Source: Pantoea cypripedii
GTDB lineage: Bacteria; Pseudomonadota; Gammaproteobacteria; Enterobacterales; Enterobacteriaceae
Assembly (NCBI RefSeq): GCF_011395035.1
Contig: NZ_CP024770.1
Location: 949,618-1,013,617 of the forward strand
Length of the DNA: 64,000 bases
Reading direction: 5' to 3'
Shown here: positions 36,170 through 45,188 of the stretch, piece after piece
How positions within the stretch are numbered: position 1 is the stretch's first letter
Layout: the number at the start of each line of letters is the position of its first letter
The notes under the pieces: generated by a model
What the model was told of the DNA's origin: nothing
Seen by the model: only the letters and a program-made list of their open reading frames with translations
The model's database searches: none
Made by a program: the position numbers and the translations under genes

Positions 36170-37279
36170 TTACGCCATCGCCTGTTCAAAGCTGGAAAGT
36201 GAGGAGCAGGCACCGCAGCGACCGCAGCCCGCCTTGATATCGCTGGAACGCAGGCTCGCCTGGCTGAGCATCTGTCCGAGCGGCTGCAAAATGGACGACA
36301 TAAACTGGCTGTCAGGGGCCGGATGATGTTCCAGCGGTGTGCCGCTGATCGGGACAAAAGGCACCACAAACGGATAAACCCCGAGGTCAATCAGCGTCTC
36401 CGACAGCGACAGGATAGCTTCCGGCGTATCGCCCAGACCCGCCAGGATATAGGTACTGACCTGCCCCCGGCCAAACACCGCCACCGCATCGGCGAATGCC
36501 TCAAGATACTGATCCACGCTCACCTGGGCCTTGCCCGGCATAATGCGGGCGCGAACCGCAGGAGTGACGGCTTCGAGATGCATACCCAGCGCATCAATCC
36601 CCGCGTCTTTCATGCGTCGGAACCATTTCGCATCTCCCGGTGGTTCGCATTGTCCCTGCAACGGCAAATCCACCGCCGCTTTGATGGCGAGCGCGCTTTC
36701 CACCAAAATGCGGGCACCACGATCACTGCCGGAGGGGGTTCCGGTGGTCATCACCATATGTTTCACCCCATCCAGCTCCACGGCCGCTTTTGCCACTTCC
36801 GCCAGTTGCTGCGGGGTTTTACGCGCGATGGTGCTGCCCGCTGCCAGCGACTGCCCGATAGCGCAGAACTGGCACGCCTTCGCGCGATTTTCATAGCGGA
36901 TGCAGGTTTGCAGCACGGTGGTCGCCAGCACGTCGGTGCCATGCAGCGTGGCAATCTGCGAGTAAGGTATGCCGTCGGCCGTCTGTCGCTCATAAAAGCG
37001 CGGTTTATGGGCGACGCTGATCTCCCGCACCGGAATCAGGTTGTTGTACAGCCGGGTGGCACCGGACTCCTCGTGTTTCACCTGCCAAGGCGACTGGCGC
37101 GCGGAATGGGTGTAGATCGGCACCATCACCGTCACACCATCGATATTCATCGCCTGATGGTCCGACGGTCCGGCGCCACCGTGACGGCTGACATGATCCT
37201 GGCGGGGATTAATGACATTCACCCCCTGGGTCAGCAGCTCAGTGATCAGCTGCTGGCGCGTAGACGGTACGTTCTGCAT
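36170..37279 (-). CDS. nitD: Radical SAM protein, MSMEG_0568 family (NitD)
   Basis: Start at 37279 (MQNVPSTRQQ) has GGAGGAGG upstream and lies 41 bases inside the nitC end; 369 residues. The cluster-binding cysteines are Cys126, Cys136 and Cys139, a CX9CX2C spacing rather than CX3CX2C. A second motif C352-x2-C355-x2-C358 at the very C-terminus could bind an auxiliary Fe-S cluster. GTPSGSDRG and GLGDTPEAILS fit the TIM-barrel SAM site. The enzyme probably generates a 5'-deoxyadenosyl radical; substrate unknown. Confidence 0.88.
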   Translation of the reverse strand: MQNVPSTRQQLITELLTQGVNVINPRQDHVSRHGGAGPSDHQAMNIDGVTVMVPIYTHSARQSPWQVKHEESGATRLYNNLIPVREISVAHKPRFYERQTADGIPYSQIATLHGTDVLATTVLQTCIRYENRAKACQFCAIGQSLAAGSTIARKTPQQLAEVAKAAVELDGVKHMVMTTGTPSGSDRGARILVESALAIKAAVDLPLQGQCEPPGDAKWFRRMKDAGIDALGMHLEAVTPAVRARIMPGKAQVSVDQYLEAFADAVAVFGRGQVSTYILAGLGDTPEAILSLSETLIDLGVYPFVVPFVPISGTPLEHHPAPDSQFMSSILQPLGQMLSQASLRSSDIKAGCGRCGACSSLSSFEQAMA

Positions 37280-38240
37280 CGTGGCCTCCTCCGGTTTCGG
37301 ACTCATTATCACGCGCCACCACATAACGGGCAGGCGTCGCATCGAGGCGCAGGCTGAGTAATTCCGGTCGGGCATAGTGGCCGACAGAATCCATCATGCG
37401 TTTGCGTTTGGTGATCAGGGCCATGTCCAGATCGGCAATCAAAATCCCCTCACCTTCGGTCAGCGGCGGCACCAGGTGGCGGCCTTCCGGCGAGATGATG
37501 GCGGTGTTGCAGCCACCACGCAGCCCCTTTTGTAACACCGGGTCGCTGGTCAGCTCGTTGATTTGCTCCTCGGTCAGCCAGCCGGTGGCATTGATGACAA
37601 AGCAACCGGACTCCAGTGCATGATGGCGAATGGTGACGTCCATCTGCTCGGCAAAAATCGGCCCCACCAATGAACCGGGGAACTGGCTGCAATGGATCTC
37701 CTCGTGCTGAGTCATCAGGCTGTAGCGCGCCAGTGGGTTGTAGTGCTCCCAGCAGGCTAAAGCCCCGATGCGCCCAACCGCCGAGTCCACCACCTTCAAT
37801 CCGGCACCGTCTCCCTGTCCCCAGATCATCCGTTCGTGATAGGTCGGGGTGATTTTGCGGCGTTTCAGCACCAGTTCCCCGCTGGCATCAAATACCAGTT
37901 GGGTGTTGTAGAGTGTGCCGTGGTCACGTTCATTCACCCCCAGCACCACGACGATGTTGCGCAGGCGGGCGCGTTCGCCCACCGCATGGGTGATCGGGCC
38001 GGGCACCACCACCGCCTGGTCATACAATTTCAGATGGGCCGCTCCGGCGGTCATCGCGGGCGTGATAAACGAGAAGTAGGGGTAATAAGGCACAAAGGTC
38101 TCGGGAAAGACGATGATCTCTGCCCCCTGTGCAGCTGCCTGATCGATCGCGTCCAGCACCCGGGCCAGCGTTTTGCTGGCCTCATGGAGATCTGGCGCAA
38201 TCTGGGCGGCGGCGGCACGAATAATGCGTGACTCAGCCAT
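37239..38240 (-). CDS. nitC: Nit6803-family nitrilase (NitC of Nit1C)
   Basis: 333 residues. Catalytic Glu47 (FPETFVP), Lys129 (KRRKITP), Cys163 (LACWEHYNPL). The RYSLMTQHEEIHCSQFPGS and RHHALESGCFVINATGWL stretches are those of Synechocystis-type Nit6803 nitrilases. In Pseudomonas fluorescens NCIMB 11764 the homologous gene is required for growth on cyanide as nitrogen source. The nitD start lies inside its 3' end (41-base overlap), so expression is coupled. Follows nitB by 13 bases. Confidence 0.92.
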   Translation of the reverse strand: MAESRIIRAAAAQIAPDLHEASKTLARVLDAIDQAAAQGAEIIVFPETFVPYYPYFSFITPAMTAGAAHLKLYDQAVVVPGPITHAVGERARLRNIVVVLGVNERDHGTLYNTQLVFDASGELVLKRRKITPTYHERMIWGQGDGAGLKVVDSAVGRIGALACWEHYNPLARYSLMTQHEEIHCSQFPGSLVGPIFAEQMDVTIRHHALESGCFVINATGWLTEEQINELTSDPVLQKGLRGGCNTAIISPEGRHLVPPLTEGEGILIADLDMALITKRKRMMDSVGHYARPELLSLRLDATPARYVVARDNESETGGGHDAERTVYAPAADH

Positions 38241-38253
38241 AACGCGCCTCCGC

Positions 38254-38736
38254 TTACATCGTCCAGGTATCGATGATCACCGCGTTGTCACGCACGTGGA
38301 GCAGCTTCAGATCCAGCACATCCAGCGGGTTGATCGGGCGTACCCCTTCCAGCAGTGAAGGTTCGCCATGACCATACAAAGCCTGCAGGGCAAAACGGCA
38401 GGCGTAGACTTTGCCGCCTTCAGACATAAATTTGGTCAGCTGGTTGCCATAGTTCTGGTGACCGGGAAACGCTTCGGCCCCGATGGTGGGGAAACCGCGC
38501 TGCACGCCAAGCAGCACCCCTGGCCCATACAGCAGGATGGAGGTTTCGAATCCTTTACGTTGCAAACGGGTGGCCTGCAACATGTTGACGAAACCGATCG
38601 AACCTTCAAAGGCGACGGTGTGGAAGGTCACCAGTGCCTTCTGGCCCGGTTCCGCCTTCACATCCTCAAACACTTTCTCTTCGTAATCGACAAAGAAATC
38701 ACCCGTCTTATGAGCTGGCAAAGTAACTTTTGGCAT
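38254..38736 (-). CDS. nitB: MSMEG_0572/Sll0783 family nitrogen starvation response protein (NitB)
   Basis: 160 residues, first gene of the operon. PGQKALVTFHTVAFEGSIGFVNMLQATRLQRKGFE and LLYGPGVLLGVQRGFPTIG show a DsrE-like alpha/beta fold; a lone cysteine is present in YACRFALQALYG. In Synechocystis the relative Sll0783 is strongly induced on nitrogen starvation. Biochemical role unknown. It is read away from the divergent MocR gene across a 366-base spacer with direct repeats. Confidence 0.88.
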   Translation of the reverse strand: MPKVTLPAHKTGDFFVDYEEKVFEDVKAEPGQKALVTFHTVAFEGSIGFVNMLQATRLQRKGFETSILLYGPGVLLGVQRGFPTIGAEAFPGHQNYGNQLTKFMSEGGKVYACRFALQALYGHGEPSLLEGVRPINPLDVLDLKLLHVRDNAVIIDTWTM

Positions 38737-38846
38737 AGCACGTTTCTCCCGGTTTTATCAGGGGGGAGCCTCGCTCCCCGTCATGGTACATCGCAGGTGA
38801 TGCACAGAGACTGGAGCAAGGTACGTGCCAGCGGGGATTCAGGGGT

Positions 38847-38859
38847 ATGCAATCAATGG
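38847..38859 (+). promoter_or_regulatory. Distal copy of the putative MocR operator repeat
   Basis: ATGCAATCAATGG, identical over 12 bases to the tandem pair at 39005-39028, about 110 bases from the nitB start. Confidence 0.55.
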
Positions 38860-39004
38860 TCCATCAAACGCTCAAATTATGCGCAAAAAAATTTTCATCG
38901 CGTAAACACTCTCATAACATGCCGCGCCAGATCGCGCGAAATCACGTTGAGATGCACTGAATTGATGCCAATTTGCACCAAAAATGCACACAACTAAAAT
39001 CATC

Positions 39005-39028
39005 ATGCAATCAATGATGCAATCAATG
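39005..39028 (+). promoter_or_regulatory. Tandem 12-bp direct repeat, putative MocR operator
   Basis: Two perfect, abutting copies of ATGCAATCAATG, ending 74 bases before the MocR start. MocR/GntR-aminotransferase regulators such as GabR and PdxR bind direct repeats, so this is a good operator candidate. Confidence 0.65.
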
Positions 39029-39102
39029 GATAAGGTGATTGCAGATTAACGCCAGCCAGGCAATAGTGATGCTAACTTCGCCGTTTTGCTGGAATGGTAT
39101 GC

Positions 39103-40503
39103 ATGCTTAATAAACTTGGCAGTCGCTGGAACAGTTATCAGAACCAGAACACCCAACGCCCGGCTTATCTGTTGATTGCCGATATCATCGCAGACGGCAT
39201 CAACAGCGGGGAGTTTCAGCCACGCGATCGCCTGCCGCCGTTACGTGAACTGGCGCTGCTGCTGGCGCTCAATTACACCACCGTGACGCGCGGCTATGCG
39301 GAAGCCAAACGGCGCGGTTTGATTGACTCGCGACCGGGTCTTGGCAGTTATATTCGCGGCAAGGTGCCTGCTGTCCCACTCAGCGGGGGTAGCAGCTATG
39401 AGATGACGATGAATTCACCGATTGAACCCGGTGAGGAGCTGGCACAGGCCATCAGTGAAGGGGCGATTAACCTGTTCGCGCAGAAAAATATTCTCAGCCT
39501 TCTGCGTTACCAGGATTTTGGCGGACAGGCCGACGATAAAGCGATGGCAAAAGTCTGGCTGGAGAAGCAGTTGCCCGCCGTCAGTCTGGAGGAGATCCTG
39601 GTCGCTCCGGGGATCCACAGTGCGCTGGTGGGATTGCTGACTCTGCTGTGCCGCAAGGGTGGCAGCGTGTGCGTCAGTGATTTGATCTATCCGGGCCTGA
39701 AAGCCATTGCCAGTCAGTTGAATATCACGCTGCAATCCCTGCCCTGCGATGAGGATGGACCGCTGCCGCGCGCCTTTGAACATCAATGCCAGACCGGCAA
39801 CATCAGCGCGTTGTATATCAATCCTACCATCCAGAATCCCACCACCCTGACCTTGCCACTGCGCCGCCGGGAAGCGCTGGCCGATGTGGCGTCACGTTAC
39901 AGCGTACCGGTGATCGAAGATGAGGCCTATGCTGCGCTGGCAACACAACATATCGCTTCGTTCAGTGAGTTAATTCCCGAGCTGACCTGGTACGTCACCG
40001 GCATGTCCAAATGTTTTGGGCCGGGGCTGCGTACCGCATTTATCAAAGGTCCGGGTAAGCGCAATACCCAGCTGCTGGCGGGTGCGCTACGCGCCCTGAA
40101 CGTGATGGCCAGCCCGATTACCAACGCGCTGGCGACCCAGTGGATCAGCGATGGTACCGCCGATCGGGTGTTGCTTTCCGTGCGTGCCGAATCGGTGATT
40201 CGCCAGAAAATGGCCAGTGAAATTCTGCACGATTTCAGTTATCGGGCCACGCCGCAGGGATTCCATCTGTGGTTGCAGCTGCCGCGTCATTTCAACTGGA
40301 ATCCTGCCGAGATGGCGGTAAAACTGCGCGAACTTGGCGTCAGTGCCGTTTCAAGCGCGGCATTCTGCACCGATAATAATCCACCGGATGCGCTGCGTAT
40401 TTGTCTGGGTGGCTCCTGGTCACGGGAAACCTGTGCGGAGAATTTACAGACCATTGCCCATGTCATGCTGAATCCTCAGCATTATGGCAGCGTGATTCTT
40501 TAA
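39103..40503 (+). CDS. MocR-type PLP-dependent regulator (GntR HTH plus aminotransferase domain)
   Basis: Start at 39103 (MLNKLGSRWN) chosen; 39094 is possible. 466 residues. Residues about 20-85 form the GntR winged helix (AYLLIADIIADGINSGEFQPRDRLPPLRELALLLALNYTTVTRGY); the rest is a fold-type I aminotransferase with VYINPTIQNPT, VIEDEAY and the PLP lysine in SKCFGPGLR. Such proteins sense PLP adducts. Divergent from the nit operon, replacing the sigma54-dependent NitA activator of Pseudomonas; probably its regulator. Confidence 0.9.
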   Translation: MLNKLGSRWNSYQNQNTQRPAYLLIADIIADGINSGEFQPRDRLPPLRELALLLALNYTTVTRGYAEAKRRGLIDSRPGLGSYIRGKVPAVPLSGGSSYEMTMNSPIEPGEELAQAISEGAINLFAQKNILSLLRYQDFGGQADDKAMAKVWLEKQLPAVSLEEILVAPGIHSALVGLLTLLCRKGGSVCVSDLIYPGLKAIASQLNITLQSLPCDEDGPLPRAFEHQCQTGNISALYINPTIQNPTTLTLPLRRREALADVASRYSVPVIEDEAYAALATQHIASFSELIPELTWYVTGMSKCFGPGLRTAFIKGPGKRNTQLLAGALRALNVMASPITNALATQWISDGTADRVLLSVRAESVIRQKMASEILHDFSYRATPQGFHLWLQLPRHFNWNPAEMAVKLRELGVSAVSSAAFCTDNNPPDALRICLGGSWSRETCAENLQTIAHVMLNPQHYGSVIL

Positions 40504-40585
40504 GCATGTTAATGGGTTCGCTTGAATAATGATGATGATGCTGGCAACATTAGTCGCCTATCTTAATTAAATCGGGTAAGTCAGG

Positions 40586-41143
40586 ATGACCCTACCTAAT
40601 TTCACTGCGATCAGAATATTTCTCGTGGGGTTATTGCGAAAAATAAACTGGGAAGCTTTTTCGGTTATCGTCGCTTTAGGCATATTTCTCTGGGGCAATC
40701 ACTCCGCTTCAGTGGATAAAGAACAAAATGCCATCGAGGAAGTGCAAAAGATAAAAATCATGCTGCACTCCGAGGTGGAATATAACCTGCAGGCGGTGGA
40801 AACCGGGGGCTATGAGCAATCCCTCGTCGAGGGGCTGGAAGTCTGCGTTCCTTTACCCGACAACGATAGCGAGGCGATAGAGCGGCTCGACGTTGTCGCG
40901 GGCTATTTGCACGATGATATTTATAAAGCCACACTGCCTAAGCTACAAAACCTCCCCCCTGAATATGTTGACAGGCTGGTGCGCTATTATAACGCTATCG
41001 GCAGATTTAAAGATTTAAGCGCTGCGTTTAAAAGCAGTGGCGGCAATCATAGCAAGATCAATTTGTTTAAAAGTGAATATTATGCCCTGGTGACGCAATC
41101 CGCCACGCTGGAAGAATTACTGCGGACGAAAGACGCGTCATGA
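40586..41143 (+). CDS. Hypothetical protein with one N-terminal membrane anchor
   Basis: 185 residues; AGT-AAG-tcAGG lies before ATG 40586. One membrane segment at about 24-40 (AFSVIVALGIFLWGN), then a soluble, mostly helical, acidic domain probably facing the periplasm. No family recognised. It is 58 bases upstream of the Sel1-repeat gene on the same strand, and may be coexpressed. Confidence 0.65.
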   Translation: MTLPNFTAIRIFLVGLLRKINWEAFSVIVALGIFLWGNHSASVDKEQNAIEEVQKIKIMLHSEVEYNLQAVETGGYEQSLVEGLEVCVPLPDNDSEAIERLDVVAGYLHDDIYKATLPKLQNLPPEYVDRLVRYYNAIGRFKDLSAAFKSSGGNHSKINLFKSEYYALVTQSATLEELLRTKDAS

Positions 41144-41201
41144 TTGTGTGCACGCTTTTAACGCCCCCTTCTGAGCCATTACCGTTCTGGATAATAATGA
41201 G

Positions 41202-42464
41202 ATGAAACTATTTACCCCTAAAGCTATCGCTCTGCTGGTGACATTATGTTGTTGCAGTGCTTCCTATGCCGGGGAAAGTCTGGCTGATCTGCAAACTAAA
41301 GCCACTAATGGTGATGCGGCTGCACAAACCACCCTTGGCATCGATTACCTGAACGGTGACGGTGTCACGCAGGATTACGGCAAAGCACAGCAGTGGCTGG
41401 AAAAAGCGGTGGCTCAGGATAGCCAGGAAGCCTGTCATGCTCTCGCCCTGATGTACACCTATGGACAGGGTGTGACGAAAGATCTTAATAAAGCTGTCGA
41501 ACTGTATAAAAAAGCCGGTCCGGCGCAGCATGGCGATGCCTACAATAATCTGGCGGTTATCTATTCGAAAGGATTGAATGGCAAAGCGGACCCCGCCCTG
41601 GCGATGAAGTATTATCAACTGGCTGCCGATGCCGGCAATAGCGAGTCGCAGGCCATAATCGGCTGGAAATATGCTACCGGTGACGGGGTGGCAAAAAACA
41701 CCCGGAAAGCGTTTCAGTATTATGAAAAATCCGCCGCGCAGGGTAACTCTCAGGGACAATATTTGCTCGCCACCGCCTATGACGATGGTACCGGGGTGAA
41801 ACGTAACGATGCACTCGCCGTCTCCTGGTATAAAAAAGCCGCAGATAACGGCAACACATCCGCAATGAATAACCTCGGCGTTATGCTTACCGATGGTGAA
41901 GGCGTGAAGCGAGATTACGTCAAAGCGCGCTTTTATCTGGAACAGGCGGTAGCGAAAGACTCAGCAGAAGCCAGAGCCGGGTTGGGTTATTTGTATCTCA
42001 ATGGGCTGGGGGTAAAAAAGGACTATTACAAAGCCACCGAACTCTACAGCACGGCCTGTGACCGCGAGGTTGCGGGTGCTTGCGATACCGTGAAGGACAT
42101 GAAGGCGAAAAAAATGTATCGCGTCAGAACGGCCAGCTCGTCTGCCTCCGCGCCAACCCAGCGCCTGATCGCAAAATCCATTGATGATGGAGTCAACGCG
42201 ACATTTACCTGGCAAGGTGACGATGCCACTTTCAAAGCCAACGGACACGCAGAGGATTGCTCATTTTTGAAAGACTTTTCTGAGCCAGCAGGCAATCTCG
42301 CCACCTCTTTTGTCTGCACCGGGAATGTCCAGATCGTGCTGAAGCAATTCAAAACCACGAAGAATGCCTACATCGCGGTGACCACTAACAACTTTAAAGA
42401 TGAAGTGAAATCGTTCGCCGTCAATGTTTATACCGTGGATGCAGCAGCGCTCGCTGCCGAGTGA
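41202..42464 (+). CDS. Secreted Sel1-like repeat protein
   Basis: 420 residues with signal peptide MKLFTPKAIALLVTLCCCSASYAGE (probable cleavage after SYA). About seven Sel1-type repeats of ~36 residues fill 30-290, each of the form A-x3-LG-x2-Y-x2-G-x-GV-x-xD-xxKA-xx-x-xxAA. The last ~130 residues are repeat-free, contain two cysteines and may form a separate beta domain. Sel1 proteins are scaffold or protease-regulating modules; partner unknown. Confidence 0.85.
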   Translation: MKLFTPKAIALLVTLCCCSASYAGESLADLQTKATNGDAAAQTTLGIDYLNGDGVTQDYGKAQQWLEKAVAQDSQEACHALALMYTYGQGVTKDLNKAVELYKKAGPAQHGDAYNNLAVIYSKGLNGKADPALAMKYYQLAADAGNSESQAIIGWKYATGDGVAKNTRKAFQYYEKSAAQGNSQGQYLLATAYDDGTGVKRNDALAVSWYKKAADNGNTSAMNNLGVMLTDGEGVKRDYVKARFYLEQAVAKDSAEARAGLGYLYLNGLGVKKDYYKATELYSTACDREVAGACDTVKDMKAKKMYRVRTASSSASAPTQRLIAKSIDDGVNATFTWQGDDATFKANGHAEDCSFLKDFSEPAGNLATSFVCTGNVQIVLKQFKTTKNAYIAVTTNNFKDEVKSFAVNVYTVDAAALAAE

Positions 42465-42472
42465 TGGCCATT

Positions 42473-42534
42473 GCGCGATAAATCGCGCCGCTACGAATCC
42501 CCCCGCTGATCGTAGCGGCGTGATTTATCACGCG
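42473..42534. repeat. REP-like palindromic pair (family copy 1)
   Basis: GCGCGATAAATCGCGCCGCTACG (42473-42495) followed by inverted CGTAGCGGCGTGATTTATCACGCG (42511-42534). The same 22-mer core GTAGCGGCGYGATTTATCRCGC recurs at 50619 and 55965. Occupies the space after the Sel1-repeat gene. Confidence 0.75.
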
Positions 42535-42575
42535 GGGTTTACCGGCTCCGTGCGGTTATTGGAAGCCGCTGCCAA

Positions 42576-43469
42576 TTAAGATTTATAACGCACCGCCTCA
42601 ATCAATTTCGAAAAAGCCGCCGTGTGCTGTTTACGGCTGGGGTAGTAAAGATAATAACCGGCAAAAGGTGCACACCAGTCATCCAGCGCCACCTGCAATT
42701 TCCCTTCATCAATATATTGTCTGACGCAGTCTTCAGGAACATAGGCGACGCCCATCCCGGTTAACGCGGCATCCACGCGCGAGGCGAGGTTATTAAAAAT
42801 CAGCTGCCCTTCAACTTTAACCCGAATTTCTTTGCCATCCTTGTTAAATTCCCAGTTATAAATCCCCCCGAGTGTGGGCAACCGCATATTGATGCAATTA
42901 TGGTTCTGGAGTTCATAGGGAGTTTCAGGCATCCCTTTCTGCGCAAAATATTCGGGGGCAGCGACCACTACCATGCGCCAGTCCGGGCCGATACGCACGG
43001 CCACCATATCTTTCTCAACCTGTTCGCCCAACCTCACCCCGGCATCAAAGCGGCCGCTGACAATATCCGTCAGGGTGTTATCAACCGATAATTCAACATT
43101 CACTTCCGGGTAGGCCTGTAAAAAAGGTTTCAATAACGGCCAGAGGGTTGATGCCAGCGCGTGCTCCCCGGCGGTAATACGGATATTGCCGGAGGGCTTG
43201 CCCTGCTCATCGGTCAATTGCAGCAAGGCTTTTTCGATATCGATAATCATCGGCCCCACGTTCTGAATTAACCGCTCGCCTGCTTCAGTGGGAGCCACAC
43301 TACGGGTGGTGCGGGTTAATAATCGGGTATTAAGTCGTTCTTCAAGCCCGCGGATGGAGTGGCTCAGTGCCGATTGCGAGACCCCCAGTTTGGCAGCAGC
43401 GCGGGTAAAACTCTTCTCGCGCGCCACCATCACCAGATAGATGAGGTCGTTAAAATTTTCCCTGAGCAT
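42576..43469 (-). CDS. LysR-type transcriptional regulator, divergent from Bcr/CflA pump
   Basis: 297 residues. HTH SFTRAAAKLGVSQSALSHSIRGLEE and the loop TRTTRSVAPTEAGERL are those of the LysR subgroup around DmlR/AaeR-like enterobacterial regulators. Divergent from the drug-efflux gene and the cupin gene across 371 bases, so it probably controls one or both. Ligand unknown. Confidence 0.87.
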   Translation of the reverse strand: MLRENFNDLIYLVMVAREKSFTRAAAKLGVSQSALSHSIRGLEERLNTRLLTRTTRSVAPTEAGERLIQNVGPMIIDIEKALLQLTDEQGKPSGNIRITAGEHALASTLWPLLKPFLQAYPEVNVELSVDNTLTDIVSGRFDAGVRLGEQVEKDMVAVRIGPDWRMVVVAAPEYFAQKGMPETPYELQNHNCINMRLPTLGGIYNWEFNKDGKEIRVKVEGQLIFNNLASRVDAALTGMGVAYVPEDCVRQYIDEGKLQVALDDWCAPFAGYYLYYPSRKQHTAAFSKLIEAVRYKS

Positions 43470-43840
43470 CGGTTACGCCTCTTTGTCATCTTTTATCAGG
43501 CCACAGCCCTGAAAAGCATACATAAATTGAAATATATGTGACTCACTCACAAATTGACCAGTAAATAACTGACGCAACGTGACGGAAGCCATGTTCTAAG
43601 CCAGTTTTCACTTCAATGCTTAACCTTTTAGAGCGGTACTGATGAGTTTTTCTCATTACGTCTGGCGGGGTTTGCCCGCTAATAAACTGTCATGACGATT
43701 ATCCCGTCGTTCGGCATCTTTTATGAATCTGCCTCATAAGGTCAATCCCCGCTAGCTGGCTAATCATCGGCGAGAATTCTGTTAATTTACAATTGTTCTC
43801 CGCACCTGCCTTGATAACTTCTCTCAGCAAGAAACCGACT
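43470..43840. other. Divergent intergenic region between LysR and Bcr/CflA genes
   Basis: 371 bases. Contains small hairpins (GGCGGG-GTTT-GCCCGC near 43667-43683) and AT-rich promoter-like sequence near 43790; no gene is supported. Confidence 0.4.
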
Positions 43841-45070
43841 ATGACGACTCCTGTGATGGACGCTGTAACACAACGGCGTGATTTACGTTTGTTGATTATC
43901 CTGAGCGCACTGATGTCATTTGCCTCAGTATCAACCGACCTCTACCTGCCTGCGATGCCACTAATGGGCAAAGACTTACACGCCGCCAGTGGCGGGATTG
44001 AACTCACCCTTTCCGGGTTTCTGATTGGCTTTAGCCTTGGGCAATTAATCTGGGGGCCTGCTGGCGACCGTTATGGTCGACGCATCCCGGTAGGACTGGG
44101 ACTGGTATTGTTTTTGATCGGCTCGATTGGCTGCGCCTTGTCTACCTCAATCCCGCAAATGGTCAGCTGGCGAGTGATTCAGGCCGTCGGTGCCTGTGCC
44201 GGACCCGTACTGGCACGGGCCATGGTACGCGACCTGTATAGCCGCGAACGTGCCGCACAAATGCTGTCGACGCTGATTCTGTTTATGGCGGTTGCGCCAT
44301 TATCCGGCCCGATTCTTGGCGGACAAATCATGGCCTGGAGTAACTGGCATATGATTTTCTGGTTTATGGTGCTGCTGGGCGTGGTTGCCATCATCGGGCT
44401 GGCTTTTCTGCCGGAGACGCTTCAGCCGGAGTCACGCGCTACCACCCCGCTCTCCTGGGCCATGAAGGATTACGGCAACATACTCAGGGATAAACGGGTG
44501 ATGGGTTATGGCCTGGCAGGAGCCTGTTACTACGCGGGGTTTTACGCCTTTATCGCGGGTACGCCTTCTGCCTATATCGATTATTACCATGTCTCGCCAC
44601 AGGTATATGGCCTGCTGTTTAGCGTCAATATTATTGGCGTGATGGGTGCCAACTTCCTTAACAGCCGCACGGTAAAACGCATCGGCAGCGATCGTCTGTT
44701 TCATCTCGGTAGCACCATTGCGGCATTGGCCGGGGTGATGTTCGCAGTGGATAGTCATTCAGGCTGGGGCGGCATTAGCGGCCTGATCCTGCCATTCCTG
44801 GTTTATGCTGCAATGAACGGACTGATTGTGGCCAATTCGGTGGCCGGTGCCTTAGCCGAAGCCACCACCAATGCCGGTGGCATCTCATCGTTAATTGGTG
44901 CTATGCATTATGGCTCCGGCATCTTTAGCTCCGCCGTACTGGGATGGTGGAAAGATGGCTCACCCTGGCCGATGGGCGCGGTTTTAGGTGCGGTTGCCAT
45001 CACCGGTTGCGTTATCAGCTGGGGGCTGAAGCGTCATAACCACCTCTCCTCGATCGCATCACACCAGTAG
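43841..45070 (+). CDS. Bcr/CflA-family multidrug efflux MFS transporter
   Basis: Start at 43841 (MTTPVMDAVT) preferred over 43793; 409 residues, 12 helices. STDLYLPAMPLM in helix 1 and GQLIWGPAGDRYGRRIP in loop 2-3 are diagnostic of Bcr/CflA drug:H+ antiporters, with GxxxGPxxGG (LSGPILGGQ) in helix 5 marking an antiporter. Exports drugs or plant toxins. The cupin gene follows 118 bases downstream on the same strand. Confidence 0.88.
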   Translation: MTTPVMDAVTQRRDLRLLIILSALMSFASVSTDLYLPAMPLMGKDLHAASGGIELTLSGFLIGFSLGQLIWGPAGDRYGRRIPVGLGLVLFLIGSIGCALSTSIPQMVSWRVIQAVGACAGPVLARAMVRDLYSRERAAQMLSTLILFMAVAPLSGPILGGQIMAWSNWHMIFWFMVLLGVVAIIGLAFLPETLQPESRATTPLSWAMKDYGNILRDKRVMGYGLAGACYYAGFYAFIAGTPSAYIDYYHVSPQVYGLLFSVNIIGVMGANFLNSRTVKRIGSDRLFHLGSTIAALAGVMFAVDSHSGWGGISGLILPFLVYAAMNGLIVANSVAGALAEATTNAGGISSLIGAMHYGSGIFSSAVLGWWKDGSPWPMGAVLGAVAITGCVISWGLKRHNHLSSIASHQ

Positions 45071-45188
45071 CATCATAAACTTATGAAAAATGCTCATAGG
45101 TACATCCCACTTATGGCATCTAATGCCCGGTCCGCAGCTTTGCTATGGTTTAGTTGTCATCCAGAGACGCATAACCAAGGAATTAAGC

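Larger units (their letters stand above)
38737..39102. promoter_or_regulatory. Nit1C/MocR divergent control region
   Basis: 366 bases without a gene between nitB and the MocR gene. Contains three copies of the 12-mer ATGCAATCAATG (listed separately) and several TTGATGCA/TGCACC-like variants at 38950-38995. Presumably carries both promoters. Confidence 0.65.

Noticed and set aside
36323..37357. 344-codon antisense ORF over nitD
   Set aside because: Opposite strand encodes a full radical SAM protein with conserved cysteines; the antisense product is His/Arg-rich with no motif.
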